The notes under the pieces: model-generated
The model's database searches: none
Told to the model about the DNA's origin: nothing
Seen by the model: the letters and a program-made list of their open reading frames with translations, nothing else
Translations under genes and position numbers: made by a program
Assembly (NCBI RefSeq): GCF_000725625.1
Contig: NZ_JOHS01000017.1
Location: forward strand, 1-64,000
Direction of reading: 5' to 3'
From: Streptomyces sp. NRRL F-6676
GTDB lineage: Bacteria; Actinomycetota; Actinomycetes; Streptomycetales; Streptomycetaceae
DNA length: 64,000 nucleotides
Shown here: positions 48,756-59,655 of the stretch, one piece after another
How the letters are laid out: each line of letters begins with the position of its first letter
How positions within the stretch are numbered: position 1 is the first letter of the stretch

Positions 48756-49754
48756 ATGACGGCACCATTGCACGAGCCGACCGCGGAAGCGGCTCCGAGT
48801 GCGGCCGAGGAAGCGGCGGTTCAAGGCGCCGGTACGAAGGCCGTACAGGGGCGTTCCCTGGGCCGGATCGCCTGGGAGCGCCTGAAGCGGGACAAGCTCG
48901 CCCTGACGGGCGGCATCGTCGTACTCCTGCTGATCCTGGTCGCGATCCTCGCTCCGCTCCTGGCCGGGCAGGACCCCGACGCCTACCACGAGAACCTGAT
49001 CGACCCGCTGTTCGGCACCCCCACCGGGTCCCTGGGCGGCGTCAGCGGCGACCATCTCCTCGGCGTCGAGCCCGTCAACGGCCGCGACATCTTCGCCCGC
49101 ATCATCTACGGCTCCCGGATCTCGCTCCTGGTCGGCTTCCTGTCGGCCCTGGTGGCCGTGGTCCTCGGCACCGTCCTCGGCATCCTCGCCGGCTTCTTCG
49201 GCGGCTGGGTCGACGCCGTCGTCAGCCGCGTCATGGACGGTCTGCTCGCCTTCCCGCAGCTGCTGTTCATCATCGCCCTGGTCTCGGTGATGCCGAACAA
49301 CATGCTGGGCCTGTCCGGCACCGGCGTGCGCGTCTTCGTGATGATCCTCGTCATCGGCTTCTTCGGCTGGCCGTACATCGGCCGTGTGGTGCGCGGCCAG
49401 ACGCTGTCCATGCGCGAGCGCGAGTACGTCGAGGCGGCCCGCTCGCTGGGCGCCGGCCGCTTCTACATCCTGTTCAAGGAGCTGCTGCCCAACCTGGTCG
49501 CGCCCATCATCGTGTACACGACGATGATGATCCCGACCAACATCCTCACCGAGGCGGCGCTGAGCTTCCTGGGCGTGGGCGTCAAGCCGCCCACCTCCTC
49601 CTGGGGGCAGATGCTCTCCACCGCGATCGACTACTACGAGTCGGACCCCATGTTCATGGTGGTCCCCGGCGTGGCGATCTTCATCACCGTTCTGGCCTTC
49701 AACCTCTTCGGCGACGGCGTGCGTGACGCGCTCGACCCGAAGGGCTCCCGCTGA
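48756..49754 (+). CDS. Oligopeptide ABC transporter permease (OppC/DppC)
   Basis: 332 residues. Disordered N-terminus (1-35), OppC N-terminal domain, then six helices with the EAA loop EYVEAARSLGAGRFYILFKELLPN that contacts the ATPases. ATG at 48756 after GAGAGGGG. Unusually first in the operon, before the binding protein, an order I also associate with the streptomycete opp operon. Forms the channel with the DppB-like permease encoded 2 kb downstream. Confidence 0.93.
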   Translation: MTAPLHEPTAEAAPSAAEEAAVQGAGTKAVQGRSLGRIAWERLKRDKLALTGGIVVLLLILVAILAPLLAGQDPDAYHENLIDPLFGTPTGSLGGVSGDHLLGVEPVNGRDIFARIIYGSRISLLVGFLSALVAVVLGTVLGILAGFFGGWVDAVVSRVMDGLLAFPQLLFIIALVSVMPNNMLGLSGTGVRVFVMILVIGFFGWPYIGRVVRGQTLSMREREYVEAARSLGAGRFYILFKELLPNLVAPIIVYTTMMIPTNILTEAALSFLGVGVKPPTSSWGQMLSTAIDYYESDPMFMVVPGVAIFITVLAFNLFGDGVRDALDPKGSR

Positions 49755-49823
49755 ACTGCCGTACCCCCTACTGAGGTTCGCGAATTGTCCGCGGACCGAT
49801 TGACATCCGGAGGATCCGAGATC

Positions 49824-51617
49824 GTGACTACCCAACGCACCACAGGGCGGCGCAAGCAGGCGGCGGCCGCCGCGATCGCGGTCGCCGCGCTGCTGAGCAC
49901 GGCGGCGTGCGGCGGCAACGACGACAGCGACGGCGGTTCGAAGAGCGGCGCGGCCGGTTTCAACGCGGCCAACAACAAGGTCGCCCAGGCCTCGCTGGCC
50001 AAGAAGGGTGGCGAGCTCAAGTTCGCCAGCGTCCAGGACGCCGACTCGTGGGACACCACCCGTGGCTACTACGGCTTCATGTGGAACTTCTCCCGCTACT
50101 ACAGCCGTCAGCTGCTGACGTACAAGACGGAGCCGGGCACCACGGGCGCCGAGCTGACCCCGGACCTCGCCGCCGACATGGGCAAGGTCTCGGACGACGG
50201 CAAGACCTACACCTTCACCCTCCGTGACGGCGTCACGTGGGAGGACGGCAAGGCCATCACCGCCCAGGACGTCAAGTACGGCATCGAGCGCCAGTGGGCG
50301 CAGGACGTGCTGTCCGGCGGTCCGGTCTACATGAAGGACGTCCTCGACCCCAAGGGCGAGTACAAGGGCCCCTACAAGGACAGCTCCAAGGACCACCTGG
50401 GTCTGAAGGCGATCGACACGCCGGACGAGAAGACCATCGTCTTCCACCTGCCGAAGGCCAACTCGGACTTCCTCCAGATGCTGGCGCTGACCTCGTCCTC
50501 GCCGGTCCGCCAGGACAAGGACACCAAGTCCAAGTACGGTCTGCACCCGTTCTCCTCGGGCCCGTACAAGTTCCAGTCCTACGCCCCCGGCAAGAACCTG
50601 ATGCTGGTGCGCAACAGCAACTGGAAGGCCGCCTCGGACCCGGTCCGCAAGGCCTACCCGGACAAGGTCAGCATCAAGTTCTTCACCAACGCCAACGACC
50701 TGGACTCGCGTCTGATCAACGGCGACTACGACATCGACCTGGCCCAGACCGGTCTGTCCCCGCAGGGCCGCTCCACCGCCCTGAAGCAGCACAAGGCCAA
50801 CGTGGACAACCCGGTCTCCGGGTACATCCGTTACGCGGTCTTCCCGCAGAGCGTGAAGCCGTTCGACAACGAGCACTGCCGCAAGGCCGTGATCTACGGT
50901 GCCGACCACGTCTCCCTCCAGACCGCGCGTGGCGGCCCGCAGGCCGGCGGTGACATCGGCACCAACATGCTCCCGCCGTCGGTGCCGGGCGCCGAGGGCC
51001 AGAAGTACGACCCGTACAAGCTGGCCACGGACAACAAGAACGGCAACGTCGAGAAGGCCAAGGAAGAGCTGAAGGCCTGCGGCAAGCCGAACGGCTTCAA
51101 GACCACCATCGCGGTCCGCAACAACAAGCCGGTCGAGGTGGCCACCGCCACGTCGATGCAGGCCTCGCTGAAGAAGGTCGGCATCACCGTCGACATCGAC
51201 CAGTACGACGGCTCGCAGACCACCGGCATCATCGGCAGCCCCTCGAACGTGAAGAAGAAGGGCTACGGCATCATCATCATGGGCTGGGGCCCGGACTTCC
51301 CGTCCGTCCAGGGCTTCGGTCTGCCCCTGTGGGACAGCAGCTACATCCTCGACAGCGGTAACAACAACTACGCGCTGATCAAGGACAAGGCGATCGACGG
51401 CCTCTTCGACGACTACAACAACACGCTCGAGGACTCCAAGAAGGCCGAGATCGCCAAGGAGATCAACCACAAGGTCATGGAGGGCGGCTACTACCTGCCC
51501 TTCGTCTTCGAGAAGTTCATCAACTGGCGCGGTTCCAACGTGGCCAACGTGTACACGACGGGCGCGTACAGCGGTATGTACGACTTCGTCAACATGGGCC
51601 TGAAGTCCACGAAGTAA
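49824..51617 (+). CDS. Oligopeptide-binding lipoprotein (SBP family 5)
   Basis: 597 residues. Signal sequence with lipobox STAAC, linker, then SBP_bac_5 fold: FTLRDGVTWEDGKAITAQDVKYGIERQWAQ, DKDTKSKYGLHPFSSGPYKF, and MSF-like VRKAYPDKVSIKFFTNANDLDSRLINGDYD. Captures peptides outside the membrane. GTG at 49824 after GGAGG. A strong hairpin downstream should give it higher expression than the permease gene that follows. Confidence 0.94.
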   Translation: MTTQRTTGRRKQAAAAAIAVAALLSTAACGGNDDSDGGSKSGAAGFNAANNKVAQASLAKKGGELKFASVQDADSWDTTRGYYGFMWNFSRYYSRQLLTYKTEPGTTGAELTPDLAADMGKVSDDGKTYTFTLRDGVTWEDGKAITAQDVKYGIERQWAQDVLSGGPVYMKDVLDPKGEYKGPYKDSSKDHLGLKAIDTPDEKTIVFHLPKANSDFLQMLALTSSSPVRQDKDTKSKYGLHPFSSGPYKFQSYAPGKNLMLVRNSNWKAASDPVRKAYPDKVSIKFFTNANDLDSRLINGDYDIDLAQTGLSPQGRSTALKQHKANVDNPVSGYIRYAVFPQSVKPFDNEHCRKAVIYGADHVSLQTARGGPQAGGDIGTNMLPPSVPGAEGQKYDPYKLATDNKNGNVEKAKEELKACGKPNGFKTTIAVRNNKPVEVATATSMQASLKKVGITVDIDQYDGSQTTGIIGSPSNVKKKGYGIIIMGWGPDFPSVQGFGLPLWDSSYILDSGNNNYALIKDKAIDGLFDDYNNTLEDSKKAEIAKEINHKVMEGGYYLPFVFEKFINWRGSNVANVYTTGAYSGMYDFVNMGLKSTK

Positions 51618-51673
51618 ATCCCGGCACACCCGCCGAACGGCACGAAAGGCAGGTGAAGGCCGGCGCGGCGTGA

Positions 51674-51708
51674 CCGCGGGCCGCCGGAAGACCTCCGGCG
51701 GCCCGCGG
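51674..51708 (+). terminator. Intra-operon hairpin between binding protein and permease
   Basis: CCGCGGGCCGCCGG-AAGACCT-CCGGCGGCCCGCGG, a perfect 14-bp stem. Likely a partial terminator or RNA-stabilising stem that lets the binding protein be made in excess of the membrane and ATPase subunits. Confidence 0.7.
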
Positions 51709-51728
51709 TCCGCGGCGGGCCGTAAGCT

Positions 51729-52723
<995 letters not shown>

Positions 52724-52727
<4 letters not shown>

Positions 52728-53827
52728 CCGACATCGGCAAGAGCGGAGCGGCGGTCGGCGAGCCGCGGGCCGTCAAGGACTCGCCGGCGCCCTCCGCCTT
52801 CCTGGAAGTGCGCGACCTGAAGGTGCACTTCCCGACCGACGACGGCCTGGTCAAGTCCGTCGACGGGCTCAGCTTCCAGCTGGAGAAGGGCAAGACCCTC
52901 GGCATCGTGGGCGAGTCCGGTTCCGGCAAGTCGGTGACCTCGCTCGGCATCATGGGCCTGCACACCGCCGGCCAGTACGGCAAGCGCAAGGCCCAGATCT
53001 CCGGCGAGATCTGGCTGGACGGCACCGAGCTGCTGTCCGCCGACCCCGACCACGTGCGCAAGCTGCGCGGCCGGCAGATGTCGATGATCTTCCAGGACCC
53101 GCTGTCCGCGATGCACCCGTACTACACGATCGGGCAGCAGATCGTGGAGGCGTACCGGGTCCACCACGACGTCGACAAGAAGACCGCCAAGCGGCGCGCG
53201 GTGGAGATGCTCGACCGGGTCGGCATCCCGCAGCCCGACAAGCGCGTCGACAGCTACCCGCACGAGTTCTCCGGCGGCATGCGCCAGCGCGCGATGATCG
53301 CGATGTCGCTGGTCAACAACCCCGAGCTGCTCATCGCGGACGAGCCGACGACCGCCCTGGACGTCACCGTCCAGGCGCAGATCCTCGACCTCATCCGCGA
53401 CCTCCAGACGGAGTTCGGCTCCGCGGTCATCATCATCACCCACGACCTGGGCGTCGTCGCCGAGCTCGCCGACGACCTGCTGGTGATGTACGCGGGCCGC
53501 TGCGTGGAGCGCGGACCGGCCGAGAAGGTGTTCTACGAGCCCCGCCACCCCTACACCTGGGGCCTGCTCGGCTCGATGCCGCGGCTCGACCGCGAACAGC
53601 AGGAACGCCTCATCCCGGTCAAGGGCTCCCCGCCCTCCCTGATCAACGTGCCGTCCGGCTGCGCCTTCAACCCGCGCTGCCCGTACGCGGACGTCCCCAA
53701 GGACGATCTGACCCGCACGGTCCGCCCCGAGCTGGCCGAGGTGGGCAGCCGGCACTGGGCCGCCTGCCACATGAGCACGGAGCAGCGGGAGCGCATCTGG
53801 ACCGAAGAGATCGCCCCGAAGCTGTGA
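52724..53827 (+). CDS. Oligopeptide ABC transporter ATPase (OppD/DppD)
   Basis: 367 residues. Walker [11 protein letters not shown], signature [13 protein letters not shown], Walker [15 protein letters not shown], switch ITHDLG; the C-terminal oligopeptide motif [15 protein letters not shown] has the cysteines that bind an Fe-S cluster in family members. ATG start overlaps the preceding stop; stop overlaps the next GTG (GTGA). Confidence 0.94.
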
Positions 53828-55218
53828 GCGAGGACAAAGCTGTGACCACTCCCGCCAAGAGCGAAGGCGCGACCCTCACCAAGGACGCCGCCAGTGGCGA
53901 GACGCTGCTGAAGGTGACCGGTCTGCAAAAGCACTTCCCGATCCGCAAGGGCCTGCTCCAGCGGCAGGTCGGCGCGGTCCGGGCGGTCGACGGACTCGAC
54001 TTCGAGGTGCGCCGGGGCGAGACCCTGGGCGTCGTCGGCGAGTCCGGCTGCGGCAAGTCCACGATGGGCCGGCTCATCACCCGGCTGCTCGAACCGACCG
54101 CCGGAAAGGTCGAGTTCGAGGGCAAGGACATCACGCACCTCGGTGTCGGCGGCATGCGCCCGCTCCGCCGCGACGTGCAGATGATCTTCCAGGACCCGTA
54201 CTCGTCGCTGAACCCGCGCCACACCATCGGCACGATCGTCGGCGCTCCCTTCAAGCTCCAGGGCGTCTCGCCCGAGGGCGGCATCAAGAAGGAAGTGCAG
54301 CGGCTGCTGTCGGTCGTGGGGCTCAGCCCCGAGCACTACAACCGCTACCCGCACGAGTTCTCCGGCGGCCAGCGGCAGCGCATCGGCATCGCCCGCGCCC
54401 TCGCGCTCAGCCCCAAGCTGGTCGTGGCGGACGAGCCGGTCTCCGCCCTCGACGTGTCGATCCAGGCCCAGGTCGTCAACCTGCTCGACGACCTCCAGCA
54501 GGAGCTGGGCCTGACGTACGTGATCATCGCGCACGACCTGTCCGTCGTCCGGCACGTCTCCGACCGCATCGCCGTGATGTACCTCGGCAAGATCGTGGAG
54601 CTGGCCGACCGCGACCTGCTCTACAAGACGCCGATGCACCCGTACACCAAGGCGCTGATGTCGGCGGTGCCGATCCCGGACCCGTCGCGCAAGTCGGCCA
54701 AGAGCGAGCGCATCCTGCTCCAGGGCGACGTGCCCTCGCCGATCGCGCCGCCGAGCGGCTGCCGGTTCCACACCCGGTGCTGGAAGGCGACGGAGATCTG
54801 CCGCACCACCGAGCCGCCGCTGCTCCAGCTGCGGCCGGGCCAGCAGGTGGCCTGTCACCACCCGGAGAACTTCGCCGACCAGGCGCCGCAGGACACCGTG
54901 CTGCTGCGGGACGCGAAGAAGGCGGCCGAGACGGTCTCCGACGAGGCGCTCGCGGAGTCCGCGGCCACGTCGGCGGCGGTGGCGGCCGAGGTGGGCGAGA
55001 CGGACGGGGGACTGGTGCCGGTGTCGAAGGACGCGCCGGTCTCCGAGAAGTCGGCCCCCGGCAAGGAACTCTCACCCGCCCTGGACAACGTCCGCGCGGA
55101 GGAGGTCGCCGACACGGAGGACGCCTCCGGCACCGCGGCCGCCGACGGTGACGCGGCCGCCGACGGTGACGCCGAGGGCGAGGCCGGTGCCGAGGGTCAG
55201 GAGTCAACTCCGAAGTAA
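53824..55218 (+). CDS. Oligopeptide ABC transporter ATPase (OppF/DppF)
   Basis: 464 residues. Walker [11 protein letters not shown], signature [13 protein letters not shown], Walker [15 protein letters not shown], switch IAHDLS; C-terminal [16 protein letters not shown]. Beyond the family length (about 340) it carries a low-complexity acidic tail of about 110 residues (ending [18 protein letters not shown]), encoded in part by an 18-bp tandem repeat near 55137-55172. The tail is probably disordered and may be variable. Confidence 0.93.
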   Translation: MSEDKAVTTPAKSEGATLTKDAASGETLLKVTGLQKHFPIRKGLLQRQVGAVRAVDGLDFEVRRGETLGVVGESGCGKSTMGRLITRLLEPTAGKVEFEGKDITHLGVGGMRPLRRDVQMIFQDPYSSLNPRHTIGTIVGAPFKLQGVSPEGGIKKEVQRLLSVVGLSPEHYNRYPHEFSGGQRQRIGIARALALSPKLVVADEPVSALDVSIQAQVVNLLDDLQQELGLTYVIIAHDLSVVRHVSDRIAVMYLGKIVELADRDLLYKTPMHPYTKALMSAVPIPDPSRKSAKSERILLQGDVPSPIAPPSGCRFHTRCWKATEICRTTEPPLLQLRPGQQVACHHPENFADQAPQDTVLLRDAKKAAETVSDEALAESAATSAAVAAEVGETDGGLVPVSKDAPVSEKSAPGKELSPALDNVRAEEVADTEDASGTAAADGDAAADGDAEGEAGAEGQESTPK

Positions 55219-55283
55219 CGCATGACGAGTTGGCAAAGTCATGTACATGCCTGAACGGGAGAGCGCAGAGTCGTCCCGCACGC

Positions 55284-55303
55284 CCGATCGAACGATCGAT
55301 CGG
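55284..55303. promoter_or_regulatory. Palindrome upstream of the M1 peptidase gene
   Basis: CCGATCG-AACGAT-CGATCGG, 7-bp arms, 23 bp before the ATG. Probably an operator. Confidence 0.4.
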
Positions 55304-55326
55304 CCCACGCGCGAAAGGGACGACCC

Positions 55327-56721
55327 ATGGCACTCTCCCGTTCGGCACGTCTGCTGACCCTCGCCACCGCGGCGGCCTCCTTCCTCGTCGTCGCCGCCGG
55401 TTCGCACCCCGCCCCCGGCGCCCCCGGCATCGGCGACAGCTACTTCCCCCGGCTCGGCAACGGCGGCTTCGACGCCCGCCACTACGACCTGAGCGTCGCC
55501 TACGACCCGGACACCGACCGCCTCGACGGACGGACCACCCTCACGGCCCGGGCCACCCAGAACCTCTCCTCCTTCGACCTCGACCTGCAAAAGCTCGAGG
55601 TCACCCGCGTCGACGTCGACGGCAGACGCGCGACGTTCACCCGCGAAGGGGACGAGCTCCGCATCACCCCGCGCTCCCCCCTCTCCCGGGGCCGCACCTT
55701 CACCGTCTCCGTCACCTACGGCGGCATACCCGAGCCGCTGGGCGGGCCCATCGTCTTCGGCTCCTCCTACGGGTGGATGAAGACCGACGACGGCGTCTTC
55801 GTGGCCTGCGAGCCCAACGCCGCCTCCACCTGGTTCCCCTCCAGCGACCACCCCTCCGACAAGGCCACCTACGACATCCGCATCAAGGCGCCGCGCGGCC
55901 TGACCGGTGTCTCCAACGGACGGCTGGTCTCCACCCGGGACCGCGGCGACTCCACCTACACGCACTGGCGCGAGAGCCGGCCCATGGCCTCCTACCTGGC
56001 CACCGCCACCATCGGGAAGTTCGACGTCAGGACGGGCCGCACCCCCGGCGGCACCCCGATCTACGTCGCCGTCGACCCGGTGCTGAAGGACAGCAACAAC
56101 GTGGACGTGTACGCCGTCACCGCCGAGGCGACGGACTACTGGTCCCAGATCTTCGGCCCGTACCCCTTCGAGGAGACCGGCGCGATCGTCGACGACATGC
56201 CCCAGGCCGGCTTCTCGCTGGAGGTGCAGTCCAAGCCCGCCTACTCCGCCGTCCGCAGCGCGTCGACCATCGTGCACGAGCTGGCCCACCAGTGGTTCGG
56301 CGACTCCGTCTCCGTGAAGCACTGGAAGGACATCTGGCTCAACGAGGGCTTCGCCACCTACGCCCAGTGGCTGTGGGCCGAGCACCAGGGCACCCGCTCG
56401 GCGCACGACTCGTTCCTCGCCGACTACGACTCCCGCCCGGCGGACAGCGCGTTCTGGCAGGTGAAGGTGGCCGACCCGCAGCGCGACACCATGTTCGCCT
56501 CCGCCGTCTACGACCGGGGCGCGATGACCCTCCAGGTGCTGCGCGAGCGCATCGGCGACCGGGCCTTCTTCCGGCTGCTGCCCGCCTGGACCCGGCTGCA
56601 CCGCTACGGCAACGCGGACACGGCCGACTTCGTCCGCCTCGCGGAGAAGATCTCCGGGCAGCGGCTCGGCGACCTCTTCGACACCTGGCTCTACTCCACG
56701 GGCAGGCCCGAACTCCCCTAG
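55327..56721 (+). CDS. Secreted M1 family zinc aminopeptidase
   Basis: 464 residues. Signal peptide (TLATAAASFLVVAAG), N-terminal beta domain (about 40-225), catalytic domain with HELAHQWFG and second Glu in WLNEGFATYAQWL, and the exopeptidase-type AGFSLEVQSK segment in place of the usual GxMEN. It ends soon after the helical part, so lacks the large ERAP1-type C-terminal domain. ATG with AAAGGGA upstream. Stands next to the peptide importer, so it may trim peptides before uptake. Confidence 0.93.
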   Translation: MALSRSARLLTLATAAASFLVVAAGSHPAPGAPGIGDSYFPRLGNGGFDARHYDLSVAYDPDTDRLDGRTTLTARATQNLSSFDLDLQKLEVTRVDVDGRRATFTREGDELRITPRSPLSRGRTFTVSVTYGGIPEPLGGPIVFGSSYGWMKTDDGVFVACEPNAASTWFPSSDHPSDKATYDIRIKAPRGLTGVSNGRLVSTRDRGDSTYTHWRESRPMASYLATATIGKFDVRTGRTPGGTPIYVAVDPVLKDSNNVDVYAVTAEATDYWSQIFGPYPFEETGAIVDDMPQAGFSLEVQSKPAYSAVRSASTIVHELAHQWFGDSVSVKHWKDIWLNEGFATYAQWLWAEHQGTRSAHDSFLADYDSRPADSAFWQVKVADPQRDTMFASAVYDRGAMTLQVLRERIGDRAFFRLLPAWTRLHRYGNADTADFVRLAEKISGQRLGDLFDTWLYSTGRPELP

Positions 56722-56743
56722 ACGCCCACTATGTAAGACGATT

Positions 56744-56780
56744 CCAGCCGTGGGCCTTGTTTTGGAAGGCCCACGGCTGG
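56744..56780. terminator. 15-bp perfect hairpin after the M1 peptidase gene
   Basis: CCAGCCGTGGGCCTT, 7-nt loop, AAGGCCCACGGCTGG. Likely rho-independent terminator; it also overlaps a possible but rejected upstream start of the next gene. Confidence 0.7.
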
Positions 56781-56800
56781 GGGCGAGTAAGAATGGAAGG

Positions 56801-57493
56801 GTGCTCCAGCAACTGTTCAGCCCGTCCGTCCAGCACACGCTGGACCTCGTCGGCATCTTCGTCTTCGCGATCTCCGGTGCGCTGCTGGCCGTGCGCAAGA
56901 ACTTCGACGTCTTCGGCATCGCCGTGCTCGCGGAGGTCACCGCGCTCGGCGGCGGCCTCTTCCGTGACCTGATCATCGGTGCCGTGCCGCCGGCCGCCTT
57001 CACCGACAAGGGGTACTTCGTCACCCCGCTCTGCGCCGCGCTGCTCGTGTTCTTCCTCCATCCGCAGGTGGAGCGGATCCAGGGCGCGGTCAACGTCTTC
57101 GACGCGGCCGGCCTCGGTCTGTTCTGCGTCGCCGGCACGACGAAGGCGTACGCGTACGGGCTGAACCTCACCGCCTCGGCCGCGCTCGGGCTGGCCACCG
57201 CGGTGGGCGGGGGAGTGCTGCGGGACGTCCTCGCCAACGAGGTGCCCTCGCTGCTGCGCTGGGACCGCGATCTGTACGCGGTGCCGGCGATCGTCGGCGC
57301 GTGCATGGTCGCCGTCTTCCTCCACTATGACGTGCTGACCGCGTTCACCACGGCGTTCGCGGTGGCCACGGCCTTCGTCCTGCGGCTGCTCGCCCTGCGC
57401 TTCCACTGGCGGGCCCCGCGGGCGTGGAACCGGCGCTCGACGGTGCGGGAGGTGCCGGACGAGGTCGCCGAACCGGAAAAAGCTACCGCTTAG
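56801..57493 (+). CDS. Trimeric intracellular cation channel family protein (UPF0126/YicG-type)
   Basis: 230 residues from GTG at 56801. Seven hydrophobic helices with two repeated halves, each with a GG[GL]xRD motif (TALGGGLFRDL and AVGGGVLRDVLANE) and conserved charged/aromatic residues, matching the bacterial TRIC family of K+-permeable channels. A GTG at 56750 lies inside the preceding terminator hairpin, so the later start is preferred, although its ribosome site (GGAAGG adjoining the GTG) is poor. Confidence 0.85.
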   Translation: MLQQLFSPSVQHTLDLVGIFVFAISGALLAVRKNFDVFGIAVLAEVTALGGGLFRDLIIGAVPPAAFTDKGYFVTPLCAALLVFFLHPQVERIQGAVNVFDAAGLGLFCVAGTTKAYAYGLNLTASAALGLATAVGGGVLRDVLANEVPSLLRWDRDLYAVPAIVGACMVAVFLHYDVLTAFTTAFAVATAFVLRLLALRFHWRAPRAWNRRSTVREVPDEVAEPEKATA

Positions 57494-57518
57494 TATTTGC
57501 CTGTTGTACGGTTCTCCC

Positions 57519-58418
57519 ATGTCAGACGCACCCACCGCACCGCCCCTCGCCCCCGCCGCCCGGGCCACGATCGGCGACAGCGAGTTCGACCGGGACACCC
57601 GGGTCACCCGACGCGACCCCGACGTCCCCGGTGTCTACGACATCGACCTCTCCGCCGGCTGGACCATCCTGAACGCGGTCAACGGCGGCTATCTCCTCGC
57701 GGTCCTCGGCCGCGCCCTCGCGGACACGCTGCCGCACGCCGACCCGTTCACCGTCTCCGCGCACTACCTCACCGCCTCCCGCCCCGGCCCCGCGGTGGTC
57801 CGCACGGACGTGGTCCGCACCGGCCGCACCCTCTCCACCGGCCAGGCCTCCCTCTTCCAGTACGACGACGAGGGCCGGGAGGTCGAGCGGATCCGCGTCC
57901 TCGCCTCCTACGGCGACCTGGACGCCCTCCCCGACGACGTCCGCACCTCCGCCGAGCCCCCCGCCATCCCGCCGCCGGACCAGTGCTTCGGCTCGGGCGA
58001 CTCGCCCACCCCGGTCCTCGGCGGCTCGACGTTCACCGAGCGGGTGACGGCCCGGGTGGACCCCGCGACCCTGGGCTGGGCGCTGGGCTCCCCGTCCGGC
58101 AAGGGCGAGATGCGGGCCTGGTTCGGCCTGGCCGACGGCCGCGACGCCGACCCGCTCTCGCTGCTGCTGGCGGTCGACGCGCTGCCCCCGACCGCCTTCG
58201 AACTCGGCCTGTCCGGCTGGGTCCCCACCGTCGAACTCACCGTCCACGTCCGCGCCCGCCCGGCCCCCGGCCCGCTGCGGGTCTCGATCACCACCCGCAA
58301 CCTGGCCGGCGGCTTCCTGGAGGAGGACGCGGAGGTCTGGGACACCTCCGACCGCCTGGTCGCCCAGTCCCGCCAGCTGGCCCGGGTACGGCTCCCCGAG
58401 GGCGGCGGGCGTTCCTGA
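57519..58418 (+). CDS. Acyl-CoA thioesterase-like double hotdog protein
   Basis: 299 residues. TesB-like thioesterase family: WTILNAVNGGYLLAVLGRALADTLP followed by FTVSAHYLTASRPGPAVV in the first hotdog, and a second hotdog with MRAWFGLADGRDADPLSLLLAVDALPPT and VPTVELTVHVRARPAPGPLR. Hydrolyses an acyl-CoA, substrate unknown. ATG at 57519 follows a -10-like TACGGT by 6 bp, so the message may be leaderless. Confidence 0.88.
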   Translation: MSDAPTAPPLAPAARATIGDSEFDRDTRVTRRDPDVPGVYDIDLSAGWTILNAVNGGYLLAVLGRALADTLPHADPFTVSAHYLTASRPGPAVVRTDVVRTGRTLSTGQASLFQYDDEGREVERIRVLASYGDLDALPDDVRTSAEPPAIPPPDQCFGSGDSPTPVLGGSTFTERVTARVDPATLGWALGSPSGKGEMRAWFGLADGRDADPLSLLLAVDALPPTAFELGLSGWVPTVELTVHVRARPAPGPLRVSITTRNLAGGFLEEDAEVWDTSDRLVAQSRQLARVRLPEGGGRS

Positions 58419-58659
58419 GGGAGGCGTGCCCCGCAGCGAGCGAGGCACATCCCCCGCACAGCGAAAACCGCCGTCGGGTGCCCCGTCCGGCGGCCCCGGC
58501 GGAGGCGGCCTGGGCGGCGGTGCCGGTGGCCGCGGCGGCCCGGACCAGGGAGCCGGGCAGGGCGTTCCGGCGCAGGGCGCTCCGGCACAGGGCTGACGGC
58601 GGCCGGGGCGGCGGCCCGCGCAGAGGCCCGGCGCCACCGTACGACGCGGACGGCCCCCC

Positions 58660-59334
58660 TCAGCCGTCCAGCCAGTGGCGCCGGCCGATGCTGATGAGAC
58701 GCAGCTGACGGGCGGCGAGCCGGGCCACGCGGTCCCGCTCCCGCCCGACCGCCTCGGCGCCCGGGGCCGCCCCCTCGGTCCCCGTCGCCTCCGGTACCTC
58801 GCGGGCCTCCAGGAACAGGGAGGCCGTCACCAGCATCTGGTCGACGTAGAGCTCCGCGAGCATCAGCAGGTCGTCGTCGCTCCAGCCCGCGGACTCCGGT
58901 TGCCCGGCGAGTTCGCCGCGCACCTCCTCGGCGAACCGGGCCAGTTCCCGGCGTATCGCCTCGCGCACCGGCGCCACCCCGCCGTGCCGCTCGCGGGCGA
59001 CGAAGCGCACGTGCGCGGGGTGCGCCGCCACGTGCCGGGAGATCAACTCGACGGCGCGGGCGATGCGTTCCTCGCTGTCGCCGGGGACGGACACCGTCGC
59101 GCCGATCATCGGGTGCAGTGAGCCGAGCGCCTCCTCGACGAGTGCGACGCCGAGATCGGCCGTCGAGCGGAAGTGCCGGTAGAAGGCGGTCGGCGCGACC
59201 CCCACCGCCCGCGTGACCTCCCGCAGCCCCAGGCTGCTCAGGCTCTGCTCCTCCAGCAGCCCGAGCGCGGCGTCCAGGAGCGCCCGGCGGGTCTTCTGCT
59301 TCTGGGCCTGGCGGACGCCGGAAGTGTGACTCAT
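58660..59334 (-). CDS. TetR family regulator (FabR/DesT-like)
   Basis: 224 residues. Helix-turn-helix VTRAVGVAPTAFYRHFRSTADLG within the first 60 residues (LLDAALGLLEEQSLSSLGLREV). The C-terminal part (TAFYRHF, HVAAHPAHVRFVARERHGG) resembles the fatty-acid-responsive FabR/DesT branch. ATG at 59334. Two palindromic sites sit between it and the divergent small membrane gene, so it likely controls both; the membrane-protein or lipid link is inferred. Confidence 0.85.
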   Translation of the reverse strand: MSHTSGVRQAQKQKTRRALLDAALGLLEEQSLSSLGLREVTRAVGVAPTAFYRHFRSTADLGVALVEEALGSLHPMIGATVSVPGDSEERIARAVELISRHVAAHPAHVRFVARERHGGVAPVREAIRRELARFAEEVRGELAGQPESAGWSDDDLLMLAELYVDQMLVTASLFLEAREVPEATGTEGAAPGAEAVGRERDRVARLAARQLRLISIGRRHWLDG

Positions 59335-59340
59335 GCCATG

Positions 59341-59354
59341 CAGTTAACAACTGT
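59341..59354. promoter_or_regulatory. TetR operator candidate 1
   Basis: CAGTTAACAACTGT, containing the perfect palindrome CAGTT-AAC-AACTG, 7 bp before the TetR gene start. Confidence 0.6.
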
Positions 59355-59397
59355 TCTCCGTACTTGCAAAGTCATGAGGCGCACTAGACTGGGAAGT

Positions 59398-59411
59398 CAG
59401 TGAACAACTGT
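59398..59411. promoter_or_regulatory. TetR operator candidate 2
   Basis: CAGTGAACAACTGT, one base different from site 1 and in the same orientation, 36 bp before the small membrane gene and just after a -10-like TAGACT (59385-59390) paired with TTGCAA (59364-59369). Confidence 0.6.
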
Positions 59412-59446
59412 AATCCGCAACGGTTCACCGAAGGGGGTCCCGTCCC

Positions 59447-59614
59447 ATGCTGCTCCTCGTCGCCGCACTCCTGCTGCTGGGCACCGTGCTCGGCACCGTC
59501 GCCCACGCCCCGCTCCCCGTCACCCTCGTCGCCGCGGGCGTCATCGCGCTCTGGCTCGCGGTCTTCGCCGTCCGCGAGCGGTACGGGCGCCGGCGCCACA
59601 CCTCGGCGCACTGA
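59447..59614 (+). CDS. Small two-helix membrane protein (55 aa)
   Basis: ATG at 59447 with AAGGGGG upstream; reads MLLLVAALLLLGTVLGTV, a short PLPVTL turn, then VAAGVIALWLAVFAV and a basic tail RERYGRRRHTSAH. Two membrane helices with a positive cytosolic end. Codon use is normal for the genome (third-position G/C). Divergent from, and probably repressed by, the TetR protein. Function unknown; too short to be reported by most length cut-offs. Confidence 0.7.
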   Translation: MLLLVAALLLLGTVLGTVAHAPLPVTLVAAGVIALWLAVFAVRERYGRRRHTSAH

Positions 59615-59655
59615 CGTCCGCCGTCCACCCTCCGATCGTCTGGAGCCGACGCATC

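Noticed and set aside
56750..56800. Upstream GTG start for the TRIC-like gene
   Set aside because: It lies inside a perfect 15-bp terminator hairpin, and the extra residues have no family similarity.
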